NCBI GenBank assembly: GCA_002105175.1
Contig: MCGE01000015.1
Coordinates: 682,001 to 746,000, forward strand
Direction: 5' to 3'
DNA length: 64,000 nt
DNA from: Absidia repens
Taxonomy: Eukaryota > Mucoromycota > Mucoromycetes > Mucorales > Cunninghamellaceae
Shown here: piece by piece, positions 1 through 12,621 of the stretch
How the letters are laid out: the number at the start of each line of letters is the position of its first letter
Position numbering within the stretch: position 1 is the stretch's first letter
The notes under the pieces: model-generated
Databases searched by the model: none
The model's input: only the letters and a program-made list of their open reading frames with translations
Told to the model about the DNA's origin: nothing
Position numbers and translations under genes: made by a program

Positions 1-1937
1 TGCATTTGGTGACAATCAGAGGGACCGTTCGTTGATGTTCCATTGTATATTCGTCCAGAGAAGATCCAAACAAGACATCTAAGGTTTTAAAAATAAGTGA
101 GAATCCCATTTTTTAGTAAACCGTAATAAATAAAAATAATAATAATAACTTTTTTAATACCTTTGTATACACCATTGTAGTAGTTTTCATAATATATTTG
201 TTCTGGATTGGTAAAATGCTTTTTTTGGTATTCTGCCTTGAATAAGGACACATCCAAATGAGGATCAATGGCTTCCACTCTATCCTTGTTTCGTACAGTC
301 CACTAAAATCATACGCCGACAAAGAACAATAATAATAATAATAAAAACAAGAATTAGAGTTCTTGTTCCTACTCTTTCTAATTTTTTCTCTTACTTACCG
401 AAGCTTCCCTTAATAATGCAGCATGTTCATTGTTCAGAATACTTGTCAAAACGGATCTGGTTGCTTCGGCCTTGTCTAAAAATACCACTTCCACATTCTA
501 CACCGATTATAAATAAATAAATAAATAACATAAATAAGTGTATGATAAGACGTCATTATTATTCTTGTTAATGCAGAGCCTTCCCCCCCTCCTCTTTTTT
601 TTTTTTTTAATAACGTTACCTTCATTGCGTGATTCATCGTTTCGATCTGAGTTTTCCGTAAATGTTCCAGATAGCGTACACCTTGTCTATAATCATGGTC
701 TAGGAAAAAAAACAACAAAAAAACTCTCCATGTTACCATGTTTGCAACTATACAAATTTCATAATATCTTCTCCATAGGTCCTGTCCCCCTCCATTACCT
801 GCATCATGTATATCCTTCTTGATCCTTGCAATTCGAGCACTTTGTTTGGACAGATCATTGGTACCTGCTGTAGCAGCCGCAAGTTGGGTTCGCATTTGTG
901 CCATAAATCCACCCATCTTTTTCCTGTTCCCGCCACCAGTGCTTCCACCACTACCACCATTACCACCACTAAGAGTTGTAGTCAAAGAAGATGTTGTGTC
1001 TGGTAAAGAACAAATACTGCTGCCATCCGTATCATTGTCAAAATCCATCGATTTTCTTGGTTCATCCGTTAGTGTTGGTGATTGTTCTGCTGAGTCGTGA
1101 TTGTTGTTCATGCTATTTCCTTCCTGATAGAGTTGTTGCGCAGCCGCCAATTCATTGCATTTGCCAAAGTAAGCTTTCTTGACCTAAATAATAATAATAA
1201 AACGCTCCTTGGATACCCAATCGAATTCCGTTTTCCTCTCTCAATATTTTTTCTTACCTTGACAAAGTCACGAGTTCGATAGTTGATATAATCCATGTTT
1301 TTATCAGCTACATGTTGTTTCACTGTTTTCCGCCTTTGTTCTTGTCTGTCCTAATAACAATAGATAGTTGACACTTTATACTTCTTCCTCATGTACATGC
1401 TTTTATTAATTATGTGGTTTACTTACTTTGACCATCACCAATACGTCTATTTGAGTTTTCATTGCCTGAATAAAGTCGCGTCGCGAGTTCATCACCTTAT
1501 CTAAAGAGAGTTCATATTGGAAGGTGGCAAGTTCATAAGTGGATTTTTCTTGGCCAAAGTGAGGGCAAGGCTCCGGTTCAGATATTGTTGAAAGTCGGCT
1601 GATTCCAGACAATGATTTTACGTATAACTCTTCGGCTGCGACTCTATCAGACGATAAAAATGAGTACTTGTCATTCCTTAATAAAACAGCAACAAACTGA
1701 GGAATTGGGCTTACCTTGCCTTGAGGAGACTGATGAATCTTTCTAGATCATTGATACTCCACCGCAGGGCCTTTTTGATATATTCCAAATGAGCATCAAT
1801 GTTGTTTATCTAATAAAATATATAAAAGTAAGTGTATATATTAATCAAACGAGTCGTTGCATAAAATTCAAGTTCGATTTATTATTATTTCAAGTTACCT
1901 CATCTTCCTGAGGAGATGCCTTTACAGAGCGTTGCAT
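1..1937 (-). CDS. F-BAR / RhoGAP domain protein (5' part, cut by window edge)
   Basis: Minus-strand multi-exon gene whose 3' end lies outside the window. The chosen start (1935-1937) opens a short first exon reading MQRSVKASPQEDE followed by a gtaact donor. The exons then encode a long helical, charged region (INNIDAHLEYIKKAL..., then STYELATFQYELSLDKVM..., then QMRTQLAAATAG... near 850-900) typical of an F-BAR membrane-bending coiled coil. A low-complexity Ser/Thr/Gly linker (about 945-1110) sits inside it. The last exon in the window reads VLFGSSLDEYTMEHQ then RTVPLIVTKC, which matches the start of a RhoGAP domain. The order F-BAR then RhoGAP resembles fungal Rgd1/Rgd2/Rga7 proteins, which bind membrane and switch off Rho GTPases at sites of polarised growth or septation. 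The family assignment is fairly secure; the exact orthologue is not. No DEP domain was seen, but one could lie in an exon I did not resolve. Confidence 0.75.
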
Positions 1938-2379
1938 GCCAATGTTCGTAGGATAAAAGGGAATACAGTGGTATTAATTGTGTGTATAAAGTGTATAAAC
2001 GTATGTAAGTTTATATGTGTGCGTTTACAGAAGTAATTGAGGAAAGTGTGGAAAAATTAATAATAGAAGAATGGATTGGAATAGAAAGAAAGAGAGAGGG
2101 AAGGAAAGGACCAAAAAAAAAAAAAAAAGGTCGACATGCGGAGTTCAAACGAGCTTGAGCAGGGCAACCGAAGTGATCATTCTGCAATTTCTAAAAATAG
2201 GCCGATCAAAAGAAAAAAAAAAAAAAAAGAATCACATACACAAAAACATCAAAGGGGGAAGGTGCTATTGTATCATTTATTATAATCAATTTTCAACTTT
2301 GTCAATATTCTAAACTATAATAATCAAAGAGATAGGGTGAGAGTTTGGGGGTTGTGGTGAAGAGAAAGTGAATACTAGA
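1938..2379. other. Intergenic: promoter side of F-BAR/RhoGAP gene and 3' flank of ABC gene
   Basis: A 442-base spacer between the F-BAR gene start and the stop of the next minus-strand gene. It is A/T-rich with A runs near 2113-2128 and 2214-2228. No ORF resembling a protein, tRNA or clear TATA element was recognised. Confidence 0.6.
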
Positions 2380-5300
2380 CTACTCCAATTTTGACTGAGG
2401 CTTTGACTTGCCATGTCCAAAGCCAAAGGCCGCGTTTGTATCATCAGGGTCCATTCTACATGAAAATAAAAAAAGATAAAAGTGTTATGTAAATGGTTCA
2501 TTTATTCCCTTTTCCTTCCCATTCTTATTTTGGTTACTTACTCTCTGAATTCATAGTGACCTTCGCCATCGAATCTCAGTAAGAATTCGTGATGGCGGAC
2601 CAAAGACGTTCTAGACAATCAAACAAAAAAAATCAGCCATAAAAAGCAATGAGTTTGTTAGACATACGCTATTCAATAAATAATGTCCATTGTTTTCCCT
2701 CCGTCCCTTTACCTATGTGATACCGTAAATAGAGTAATGCCAACTTTTCTAGCGTGTTCATACATGATGGCTTCAACATCTACACTGACAGCACTAGTGC
2801 ATTCATCAAGAATAGCCTAACAAAAAAGAAATTAGATATGATAAGTTTTTTGTTTCTTCTGGTGTTCCTATTTCATTTGAGGGCAAAAGATCATCATATT
2901 CCAACCCCGACCCAGATTGAGTAAATACTCACAAATTGAGGTCGGTGATAAAAGAGTCTAGCCATCGCGACTCTTTGTTTTTCGCCGCCAGATAACCTAT
3001 TTAGCCACAATCAATGGATTAATATGAATATCCGAATACAACTATGTATATTTTAAACTTACACATCCGCCCAGTCCAATAGTGCATCCCAGCCACCTTC
3101 TCGCTCGACAAGATAGGATAAATGGACAGTTTCCAAAAGATCCATCAACTTATCATCAGTAAATCCCTTTTCCAGAGCTTCATCAAGTGTGTCAGGATAA
3201 ATGATTTGGTCCCGGAAGGTGCCCAGTGCCAGATAGGGTTTTTGAGGAACATAGAATAGCTTGTTGGCGGCCGGTTTCGTTAAAGTTCCACCTATCAAAT
3301 ATAAATAGTATTAGCATATAAATATAAATAAGTGAAGTTTGTGGGTACTCCATGTCATAAAAATAACTTACCAAACAATGGCCACAAATCACCAAGAATA
3401 CGGAACAACGAGCTTTTTCTATATAGGCAGAAACAAAACAAAAACAAAAAATAACAATGGTAACCATACCCAACATTGTTTGGTACCACATCAGTCAAAA
3501 GTAGTAAAAATAGAACCTTCCCTTTTCCTTACCCGCAACCATTTGGACCAGATACCAATGTGTTCATGCCTTGATTTACCTTGAATGACAATTCATTGAG
3601 CTATGACGGATCGTTCAGTACAAAGTAGCATTAGTATCATCGTTATCATTAGAGGCGGGTGAGGATTTGCTTACCAAAACATCGTTGTTTGGAGTCACAA
3701 TAGGTACTTTGTCAAAAATAATGACACCGTCCTGCACGATGAGCTTGCCTTTCATTTTTGTCGAGTCTACCACTATAGATAATATAAACGGAGCAAAAAA
3801 CGTTAGTACAAATTTGAATTTTTTTCCCAGAAGTTTTATTTTCAATAATTATACCTTGATTTTCAGTAGATGTACCCTCTTCATCTGAAACCATGGTTCG
3901 TGTATATTTGCCAGTGCGGACATCAGCCAAGACATCAAATAGTTCTGCCACTCTCGACTAACCCATCCCACGAAAAGAAAAAAATGTCAAATAACCACAG
4001 TCTAATAATCCTCCGCTCCCCTTCTATTTTTCTTTACCGTATATCCAGCAAACCGGGTCAGATCACGTCCGGTAAGGATAAGACGTCCAACTGCTTGAGA
4101 GAGATTGATAAGATAACTTGCTATAGAAAAAAACCAAAAAACAAGTGAGTGAAAACAAAAAATAAAAATAGAATAATCATTCAACTACTTACAGTTTCTA
4201 GAATAATCTTCCATGAGTTTGACAGGATCATCATTGAGGGCACCCATGTGCTTTGTTGCTACATATATCAAAGTATAATAATTTTAGCTCCAAGTTCTCT
4301 CCATACGCATACGTATTGTCAGTTGACTACTACTTACCATAGCGAGGATCGAAGACAGGTCGGGCGAGAAGACTAGTTATTAAAAAAAAAAGAGTGTAAA
4401 TTGATATATTAGTACGTCATGTTCGATGTACTTACTAATAGGCGGTCATTGTGGCACAATATTTCACAAGGACAGAGTCAAAAATCCCATTCAAAAAGCG
4501 AAGTGTATACACCTTTCGTACATGATTGACAATCTAAAATTCCGCCACCCTTCAAAGTCAGTACCAAATTGTGTACGATTCATATTGACATCCTTTTTTT
4601 CTTCCTTTGCTTACCTTTTGGAAGCTACTGTTCACCACTTCTTTCTCGCGTTCACCTCCACCATAAAATGCCACTTCCTCAGAGTGAGTGATGATTCGAG
4701 ACTAGAGCCAAAATAGTAAATCAAGTCACCGTTTCTCTCTTTTCATGTCCTTCCAGTGTCTTACTTACATGAGTGAACCTAAAATCACCTTCCAACTTTT
4801 GTTCAATAGCAGTGTCTAATAGATAAAATAAGAATGAGTATTCTGAAATCGGTATCATTTACGCAAGGGAGGTTACTTACAGCGACCAAATGGAGGAGAG
4901 AATGCACGAAGCAAGACACCAGACATAACAAAGTAGGCAATCATATAAAAGGGCGCCTCATTTCCACTATATATAAAAGAAATTGAATTGAGTCTCACTG
5001 AAGCAGTCATATCGTCTTTTTTTTTTTTTTTTTTTCTACTTACATGGCTTCACCCAATTTGTAAGCAAACAAAAAGATATCCACGACAGGTTTGGCAATG
5101 TCAGAATAAAGATGAGACAAGTTATCAGAGAATTTGTCGATGTCTTGTGTTAAAAGTTGATCGGCATTTTGTAATCGATTATCCAAATTCGAAATCTTGT
5201 AAAAAGTGATTCCATCCAAATATTGATTATGAGCATGCTAAATAAGATAAATAAAGAAGCAGGTTGAAATTTCGACTTACAATCAATTTTCATATGATAA

Positions 5301-6159
5301 TGATAATGATTGTTTTTCATGGTTACCTTGGTCAGTCTTTCACGGAAGCACAATGAAAGAGCACTAATGGTCAGCTTCAGTGAATTGTTTACAATGCTCA
5401 TAGGCCACTATATACAAAGAAGAAATATAATTCAGCATATCATCCGTCATTCCCCCCCCTCCCCCCTCCTTTTTGTTCTATGTATGCCTACCATCATAAA
5501 TCCAAATTCAAATATAATCTTGGCGATAAATGATTTCCTATTACGAGAAACAATTGCCTTGACAACGGTACTATGATAATAAAGCTAAATGTTAACCAGA
5601 AGCAAAAATCAAAGTAACATCGTTTTAGAGAAGTTTACCCGTTAAACCCAGAGAACCTATGGGGTAAAAGATATCAAATAAAGGTGTATATGGTTACTAA
5701 TACTGGCCACATCGCCATCTGCCCTTAATATTGTCATTCATTACCAGATGTCCAGCCAAGTGCGCGCAATAAGCACCGTCGCCAATATCAAAAGTAAACC
5801 AGACTCTTTGGACGCAAGTCCTAGAAGGAAATATTAAGAGATACAAGCATTTGTCACGATATTAAAGAAAAAGATAAGAATACGAGTATGAGCATATGCG
5901 TGTATGGAAGCTTACCTGGAATACAAATGGGTAATAAGCGTTTCATTTGCTCAAGAAACTGAGAATTCACGCCCACCTTCTGATGCGCCTTCTTTCCGTG
6001 TTGGCTCTTGGTATTTGGCGCTGTTGCCTTTTTGTTGACTTGGGTTCCAGATGACTGAACATGTTGCCGTGCTTTGTAGATTGCAAAAATAAGTCCAATA
6101 ATTGCGAAGCCAGATAAAGACTTCCCACGCCCTGCCAGCACTGATAGCTTGTGTGCCAT
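2380..6159 (-). CDS. Peroxisomal ABC half-transporter, subfamily D (ALDP/PMP70; Pxa1/Pxa2-like)
   Basis: Half-size ABC transporter of roughly 700 residues in many short exons (at least a dozen introns). The N-terminus ([15 protein letters not shown]...) has a hydrophobic segment. The transmembrane half includes an EAA-like motif [12 protein letters not shown] (about 4640-4690) and [15 protein letters not shown]. The nucleotide-binding domain has Walker A SGPNGCGKSS, split by an intron (about 3430-3550), the signature LSGGEKQR (about 2970-2998), Walker B AILDE followed by CTSA (about 2795-2820) and the switch His in TVSHR. The LSGGEKQR signature and EAA-like loop fit subfamily D, whose members dimerise in the peroxisomal membrane and import long-chain acyl-CoA for beta-oxidation. 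The stop is at 2380-2382 and the start at 6157-6159. I did not decide between Pxa1 and Pxa2 orthology. The adjacent TPR/MYND gene on the same strand gives no functional hint. Confidence 0.9.
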
Positions 6160-6480
6160 TGTAAGATACGCTTAGTAAATAATAAAAAAAAAAAAATAAA
6201 AAAAAAATATATAGACAAGAAAGAAAAAAGGAAGTGGGAAAAAAAAGGGAGATGTTGATGTGTAGGTTTTGAATCCCCCCTCCCTCAATCATGCTGTCGA
6301 AGGTAGCGGGTTCTAAAAATCATCACGTATATTTTTTATTCGAGAGAAAATAAAAAGTAAATACCACTATTCACACTAAACTAAGCAACTATGACTAAGA
6401 GGTATAAAAGTTCCAAGTACAGTAGTCCATATACAGTAGTAAGTAACGCCAAAATACGCCCTGTCCTCTTTCCCCCCATT
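6160..6480. other. Intergenic: ABC transporter promoter side and TPR/MYND 3' flank
   Basis: A 321-base A/T-rich spacer between two genes on the minus strand. It contains A-rich tracts immediately upstream of the ABC start (about 6180-6250). These are the pyrimidine-rich leader when read on the coding strand. No other feature is seen. Confidence 0.5.
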
Positions 6481-7146
6481 TTACTTTTGTTGTTGTTTCT
6501 TGCAGGTAGCCTTGTGGTTCTTGTAATCCGACTTTTGACAATCCCGAGAGCAATACCAAATAGATTTGCAACCAGCACAGCATAAGAGGGCCTTGTCAGG
6601 GGTATCCTTCAGATGAGCGGCACCACAATGGGAGCAATTTTTGGGACTAGCAGGATAAGATGTGTTGAGAATACCCGCCTTGATGAGTTGTTCGATCTTT
6701 TCATTGCGTTGTTTCTTGGGCATATTGGCCAAAATCAATCGATTGGCTTCTTCGGGTGTTTCGTGGACTTGGATGGCATCACGTTTGATTTCGTTCATTC
6801 CAACATGGGTACCATAGAGTTCCTTGAATCGTACTTCAGCAGATTTGGCCTTTTGATAATATTCCTTAGCGGCTTGTTCTTGCTCTAATAAGAGAGACAT
6901 CGAGTAAAGTGCATTGATGTTGTCAGGTGTATCAGGGTGACCGTTTTCCAAATACTTTTCGAAATTCTTGAGCGCAAGTTCACGGTTCTTCATTGACATG
7001 TACACAGATCCCAAAATGCTGTAAGCCAGATGGAAATTGCTGTCCAGTTCCAAACTTTTTTCCAAATCCTTAATACCAAGACTACATGACAAAAAAACCC
7101 AGGAATCAATATGATGTTTACACATATATGCGATGATCATGTTCCT

Positions 7147-7183
<37 letters not shown>

Positions 7184-7851
7184 GGGTGATAATACTTACT
7201 CTAATTGATTGGTAGAAAAGTAGCACGAGGCACGGAGGAAGAAGACGCGAGCAGTCAAATCATCATAGTTATCCACAGCCAAAGACAAAGTAGTAATGCT
7301 AAGAAAAATAATCTCATTAGTTTATTGAAAGCTATACACTCTTCCCTCTGTTGCCAGACTTACCAATGATCAAATTGCTTACCAACCAAGAGAATCCACG
7401 CAGAAAACAAGAGACTATACTTGACAAAGAAGCCTTCCTTTTGGTCTTCAGGGATGTTTTTCAAAAGCACCTTTTCGTATTGTTGACCAAGAATAAGTAC
7501 ACGTTCAGACATGGGAGCCGCCTTGTCATCTAATAACCAAGCATCCACCATGGTTTCAGCAGATGACTTGATATCGTCTTCATATTTGTCCAATACATCG
7601 TCTTCCAAAGAGCGAGGAATGGTCATACAGAGGTCGTAGCCTTTACGGAATAAGGTCTTAGCTTCTTGGTAACGCTTGACATCAGGGTCAGTGGTTTCAC
7701 CAGATTTCCCGCGTGCTTCCAACAGGTCGTAGGCAACAAATTGATGACTGCCTTCTAAATAACGATCTTGGTATTCTTCTTCCACAGGGTTCTTGTCGGC
7801 GGTGGTAGCGACGGTCGTTTCGGTAGCGACAGGTTCAGAAGAGGCAGACAT
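6481..7851 (-). CDS. TPR-repeat protein with C-terminal MYND zinc finger
   Basis: Three exons (7364-7851, 7200-7298, 6481-7081) join to 1,188 nt, giving 395 residues, with frames consistent at both splice sites. The middle holds tetratricopeptide-like helices (LDLGIKDLEKSLELDSN, then AYSILGSVYMSMKN with ALKNFEKYLENG). The C-terminus has a MYND zinc-finger pattern: CSHCG, then CCAGC, YCSRDCQ, and HKATC. MYND fingers are protein-interaction modules, and with TPRs this suggests an adaptor or scaffold. The N-terminus is acidic and probably disordered. Intron 2 carries a 34-nt T tract at 7149-7182. No enzyme domain (for example SET) is visible. The gene is divergent from BST1 across a 772-base spacer. 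Domain calls are firm; the biological role is unknown. Confidence 0.88.
7149..7182. repeat. Poly-T tract (34 nt) in an intron
   Basis: An uninterrupted run of 34 T on the plus strand lies inside intron 2 of the TPR/MYND gene, between exons ending at 7200 and starting at 7081. On the coding strand it is poly-A, so it is not a polypyrimidine acceptor tract. Confidence 0.95.
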
Positions 7852-8623
7852 AACGATATATGTAGATATGAAAAAGAGTGTTTACCAATGGACCGGCCCC
7901 CTCCCCCACGTTTTAATATTGGGCATATTAAAACACCGGACCAATGAGAGTTTTAGCTACCAAGGCAAGGCCGTGAATCAAGGCTGCCATTGCAAGCAAA
8001 CTCCTATCATTTGTCTTTGCCCTTCCTTGTCCTTGTTCTTTGATATGCGTTTTATTTGGCAATAGTAATCGAGTTTACTCTAAAGTAAACTACACATGAA
8101 ACAAATGAAGTGCTTATGATCCGCGTAGATTTTTGCCCAGCCTTGACCTGTCCTTTTTTAAACTCAAAAAGCCCAATTTTTTTTCTTTTCCCCTTTTCTT
8201 CTTTTTCTTTTTTTGCACAAATAGAATGCTTCTCTATATTTTAAGATAATCCTTGGCTTCATTATTTTTTGTGTATCACGTATTTGATATTATCCTTTCT
8301 ATATCCACCCATTTATATTCCACACACACGTACACGCACTCCCTCTCTTGCTCCCTTCAACCCTCCCCTCTCTTTATTCCACTTCAGGTTCCGGTGATAA
8401 GCTTGACTGAAACACCAGGTTTAATCTTGCCTTTGTATTGGACTTGACAAACACCATCATCTTCAAAGATCTCTTTGCGTATTCGAATCATGCCTAGGAC
8501 AGATCCGTATGCTGACATATATCTGGACAAAAATTACGTTTATTAAACAGTGGAAAGCAATTCAACAATGGAACGACCACGACTACGCTTATTACAACTA
8601 CAACGGCAACCGGCACTACGGGT
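7852..8623. promoter_or_regulatory. Shared divergent 5' region of the TPR/MYND gene and BST1
   Basis: 772 bases separate two start codons pointing away from each other, so both promoters must lie here. T/C-rich stretches occur around 8150-8220. The region also holds the antisense exon-like fragment at 8382-8527 and the BST1 uORF, which are listed separately. No convincing TATA box was identified. Confidence 0.5.
8382..8527 (-). pseudogene. Orphan terminal-exon-like antisense fragment (possible gene remnant)
   Basis: On the minus strand a possible acceptor (gtccag) is followed by about 48 open codons reading YMSAYGSVLGMIRIRKE, then IFEDDGVCQVQYKGKIKPG, then VSVKLITGT and a TGA. The composition looks protein-like, unlike nearby shadow frames. 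However, everything upstream on that strand is the antisense of BST1, so the matching 5' exons are missing. The alternating hydrophobic pattern ending in KPGVSVKL loosely resembles a C-terminal beta-barrel strand, but I do not recognise the family. It may be a broken gene, a duplicated last exon, or chance. Confidence 0.3.
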
Positions 8624-8627
8624 ATGA
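8568..8627 (+). promoter_or_regulatory. uORF overlapping the BST1 start codon (ATGA overlap)
   Basis: An ATG at 8568 opens a 19-codon frame rich in Arg, Leu and Gln that stops at TGA 8625-8627. The BST1 start ATG is 8624-8626, so stop and start overlap as ATGA. This follows only if transcription begins upstream of 8568, which is not known. Confidence 0.5.
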
Positions 8628-11600
8628 CCTTGACGACTGACACCAGAGATACCTATAGCAAGAACAATTCTAGAGTGTCTAGACCAACAGACAGCAGAAA
8701 CAATTCGAACCTGGCAACACGGAAAACGCAAGACGATTCTCCTCCTAGCAGTATTTCCTCCTCCGCTGTGACGATCGTTCCTAAATGTTATCAACTATCA
8801 ACGACATGGATTCTCATATTAATTTTTGTCATGGTGATTTCTATTGGCTCATTAGCTGCGATGTTGGATTCTTTTACACATCATCAAAAAGATACCATCG
8901 GTTGCAAGGAAAGCTATATGCGACCACTGTATGTGAAGCAAGATGGATTCGACAGTGAAATGACTCGATTTGCTGGGAAATATGGGTTATATTTATATCG
9001 TGAAAAGGGCGTCGATCTCTCAGAACAGGTAATTAGATTAAATGTGACACAAAATGACAACATTACTAAAGATCCTCTGTTTTTGGGTAGCCTACTGGTA
9101 TCCCCGTCCTTTTTATACCTGGCCATGCTGGAAGTTACAAACAAATCCGATCCATCGCTGCCGAATCCGCTTATTATTATCATCAACATTATGCAACAAG
9201 TCAAGATACTTGGGACCAAGGCATGCGACATCTCGATTTTTTCACTGGTAAGGAAGAAAACGAATGCGATTTTCTTTTTTTAATCTTATGTCTAACAGCC
9301 AAAACGATCTTTTTTTTTTGTATCTAGTTGATTTTAATGAAGAATTCTCAGCGTTGCATGGGCAATCTCTCTTGGAGCAAGCTGAATACCTCAACGATGC
9401 CATTGATTATATCCTAAAACTTTATCCACTATCAAGAAAATGGGGACCTCAGCAAAACAAACAACTTCCCGATCCCACCTCCGTCATTGTTATTGGCCAT
9501 TCCATGGGTGGCACCGTAGCTCGTACAATGTTTACAATCCACAACTACCAACCAGGCACCATCAATACCATCATCACTTTATCGACACCTCACATTCTAC
9601 CTCCTGCCCCTTTTGATTGGAAAATATCAAAAATATACGACGATATTCATCACTTTTGGAAAAGCGCTTACGACGACGACGACGACGACGACAGCAGCGG
9701 CAACTTGATACAACAGCATGATCCCACAACCATTACCACCACTTTTAGAAACACAACGGATCTACTCAAAGATGTCTCGATGGTCTCCATTGCGGGTGGG
9801 AATTTGGATTCAACCGTGTGTTCTGACTCTGCCAATGTGGGCACTTTTTTACCGTCCAATCATGGGTTCACCGTCTTCTCAACAGCCATCCCTCGTGTAT
9901 GGACTGGTACCGACCATGTTTCTATCTTGTCTTGCAATCAGTTGGTCAAGGTTTTATCAAAAACGTTGTTGAATATTGTGGATGCAAGAAAGGGATCGCA
10001 AACCAAACCGCTGGAGAAACGAATCAAGGTACTGGAGAAAGCTTTTCTATCTGGGCTAGAAAATCGACAGGGGAATGGGGTTGATTTGGATTTAGGTAAC
10101 AAAAAACGGGACCATTGATGAAAAAAAAAAAAAAAAAAAAGCGCACAGGTGAACTCATGAGTTAATTTTTTTTATTTTATTTATTGCTCATCTAGGGGAA
10201 CTGACGTTTCATGACCTGAAATTCAACGAAAGCCAATTTTTACTCCCTGGACAACGATTGGTATTGGATAACAACAACAGCAACTTTGGCGGGCACAGAA
10301 AAACGATGACTTTTTTACCTAGTTATGAAGGTGCCGATGGTTTTGCGGTGTTGACCAGTTTTTCTGTTGGCAAGGGTGAACCTTTTGACCTGCTGTTGTG
10401 CAACAAACTGGAAAAACGTGTGAAAGGAACAACAAGAATGGGCTGCCGTGCCGCTACTACCAACGATGGCATCGTGGTACCAATCCCTGCATCAACATCA
10501 CAAGATACCAATCCGGCTTCTGGGAATACATTTATGTTTGCTAGTATCACATTTGAGGAAATGCACGGGTACGAATTTTTAGCAATATTGGATCGACGTG
10601 GTCATGGCGACACTTTTTCCCGGGGGTTTCTTATGGCAGAACCCTATGATTTTGATACAAATACTCGGATCGTTGAAAAGTCTATGCTCGGTAAGTCATA
10701 TATATAACATAGTCTTCCAGCAAACTCACACCTACTTTTTTATATATATGTATCTTTTGAAGATATTGCATTCAATGGAATTCAACTACAGACTAGTCCT
10801 GCACTCTTCTCATCTATCCGTATTCCTTCTATTGAAAGCTCCATGCTAGCGTACCATATCATTGTCGATCGCGGTGGTCGTTGCTCAATCCCTAGTCACT
10901 TTACACCTTTGCTGCGACAATCCATCTCATCCATGCACGAATCCAAATTTTATGTCAACATTGCCAACGATCGTAAACAAATCGACATGTCTGTTCACGG
11001 ACGTACAGCCTTCTCAACAGCATCACCGCCTATTCGACTCAGCCAGTCTCGGTATCGTGATCTGCCTTTGGACGACAGCTACAAAACCAATTCGGATGGC
11101 TTAGAGATCAACATATGGACCGATCCTTCTACATGCAACCAGCCGATCAAAATAGAACTGACTGTGGATTGGTATGGAAGTATCGGGCGCATTGGTTTCC
11201 GAAATGGTATCATGCTTCCGGCGTTTACGTTTATCGTGGTGATGGCGGTATGGGCGATGCAAATCCAATGCTATTTTGCCACAGGGGTATATCCGCATTT
11301 TGGTCAAGCCATGGTATTCTGTCTGAAACTGGTTTTTCCTTTGATATCTGTACTTTTATCCATGGCGGGCATTTACCAAGGATGGACCGACGCTGATGCC
11401 TATCAATTATTGGATGACCATGTACTCCTTGGCAAGTGGTGGAAGTATTATGCTCCTGACTCGTTTTCTTCCAGCAAACCCTCCATGGCCATTGTGTGGA
11501 ACGACGTGTTAACGGGACGAACAGACCTCTTCTTTTGGTGGATCCCTCTTTGCGGTCTTTTTATGAGCGTGGGGTTCGTATGTGTGCTTTGGCTCTTCCT

Positions 11601-12621
11601 CTCTGTTTTTCTGCACACTTGCGCTACATTGGTCTCGCTTTGTCGACATTATTATCCATTCACCGTGCAATCCAATCCGAAAACAAAACAGCAGCAGCAG
11701 CAGACGCACAACGACGGTAGCAGCAGCAGTAGCAGTAGCAACAGACTTCCCGATCATGGACTTTTTTGGTTCATTCCCGACGGTTTTGGTAGTGATTTGG
11801 ATCGACAACGAATGGAACGGCGTGTCATCACAACGCTCATATTATTTAGTTTGGTGGCCACCTGTATACCTTATCAATTCGTTTTTCTTGTTGCGTTTTT
11901 GGTTCATATTATCACATGTGTTCGATCTTTGGTGAAGCTTTGGATCACTGTAAGTATCATTTGGTACCAAGTAGGAATGGTCCCCTTTAATGACTTTTTT
12001 TTTTTTTTTTTTTTTTTTTGTTGATATAGCCGCCATCAAAAGAATTGGAGCGAAAAAATCGATATCACTATTTACAATCTATACTACTGCTTTTTGTTAC
12101 CTTATTACCCTTCAATGCTCCTATTTTGGTTGTATGGATCAGGAACTTATCCGTCCACTGGTTTGTGCCCTTCTCCTCTGATCATAGTGTATTTGCCATC
12201 GCCCCTTTTATGATATACGTAGAAATGCTCACCAACCATACATTGATGCTACCAAGGATTTCATCAAGGTAAGATACATAGCTATATAAAAAAGGTTGAG
12301 GAGGGGGTGGTGTATATTGAATTCATGGAGATAAGCTCACAAGCATTTCTATTTATAATTCATGGGTATACCAACCGCAATTAATTTTTATTACGATATT
12401 GTAGACTTGGGCAATGGCTTACTTGTTGTATATTCTATTCAATGGTGCTCTACGCCTTCACATATGGAATCAAGTATACACACTCTTTGTACTTTTTATC
12501 GAATCAACTTATTGCTTGGCTCCTCTTTCTACACTTTTGGCACTCTTCCTATGGCCGGCATCTGTATCATTTGTTTATTGAACTCCCTTATATTTATTCC
12601 TATCCCAAAAAGAAATCATAG
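8624..12621 (+). CDS. BST1: GPI inositol-deacylase (PGAP1/Bst1)
   Basis: Seven exons (8624-9028, 9091-9247, 9328-10095, 10196-10690, 10763-11949, 12030-12268, 12405-12621) join to 3,468 nt, giving 1,155 residues. The N-terminus is Ser/Thr-rich, then one membrane anchor (WILILIFVMVISIGSLAAM, about residues 62-80). The lumenal lipase domain follows, with VLFIPGHAGSYKQ and the nucleophile elbow GHSMGG (about residue 244) and STPH nearby. The C-terminal third has several membrane segments. Bst1/PGAP1 sits in the ER and removes the inositol acyl chain from GPI-anchored proteins before export. A short Asp run near 9674-9690 and a Gln/Ser-rich loop near 11690-11750 are low-complexity insertions. Reading the last intron in the alternative phase would end the protein at 12581, but the chosen phase gives a longer, more membrane-protein-like C-terminus. 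Confidence 0.93.

Noticed and set aside
8568..8627. Using the ATG at 8568 as the BST1 start
   Set aside because: It is in a different frame and stops after 19 codons, so it is recorded as a uORF instead.
12555..12581. An earlier BST1 stop at 12579-12581 from the other splice phase of the last intron
   Set aside because: The donor leaves two bases (AG), and only the phase ending at 12621 keeps the reading frame (3,468 nt in total) with a membrane-like C-terminus.
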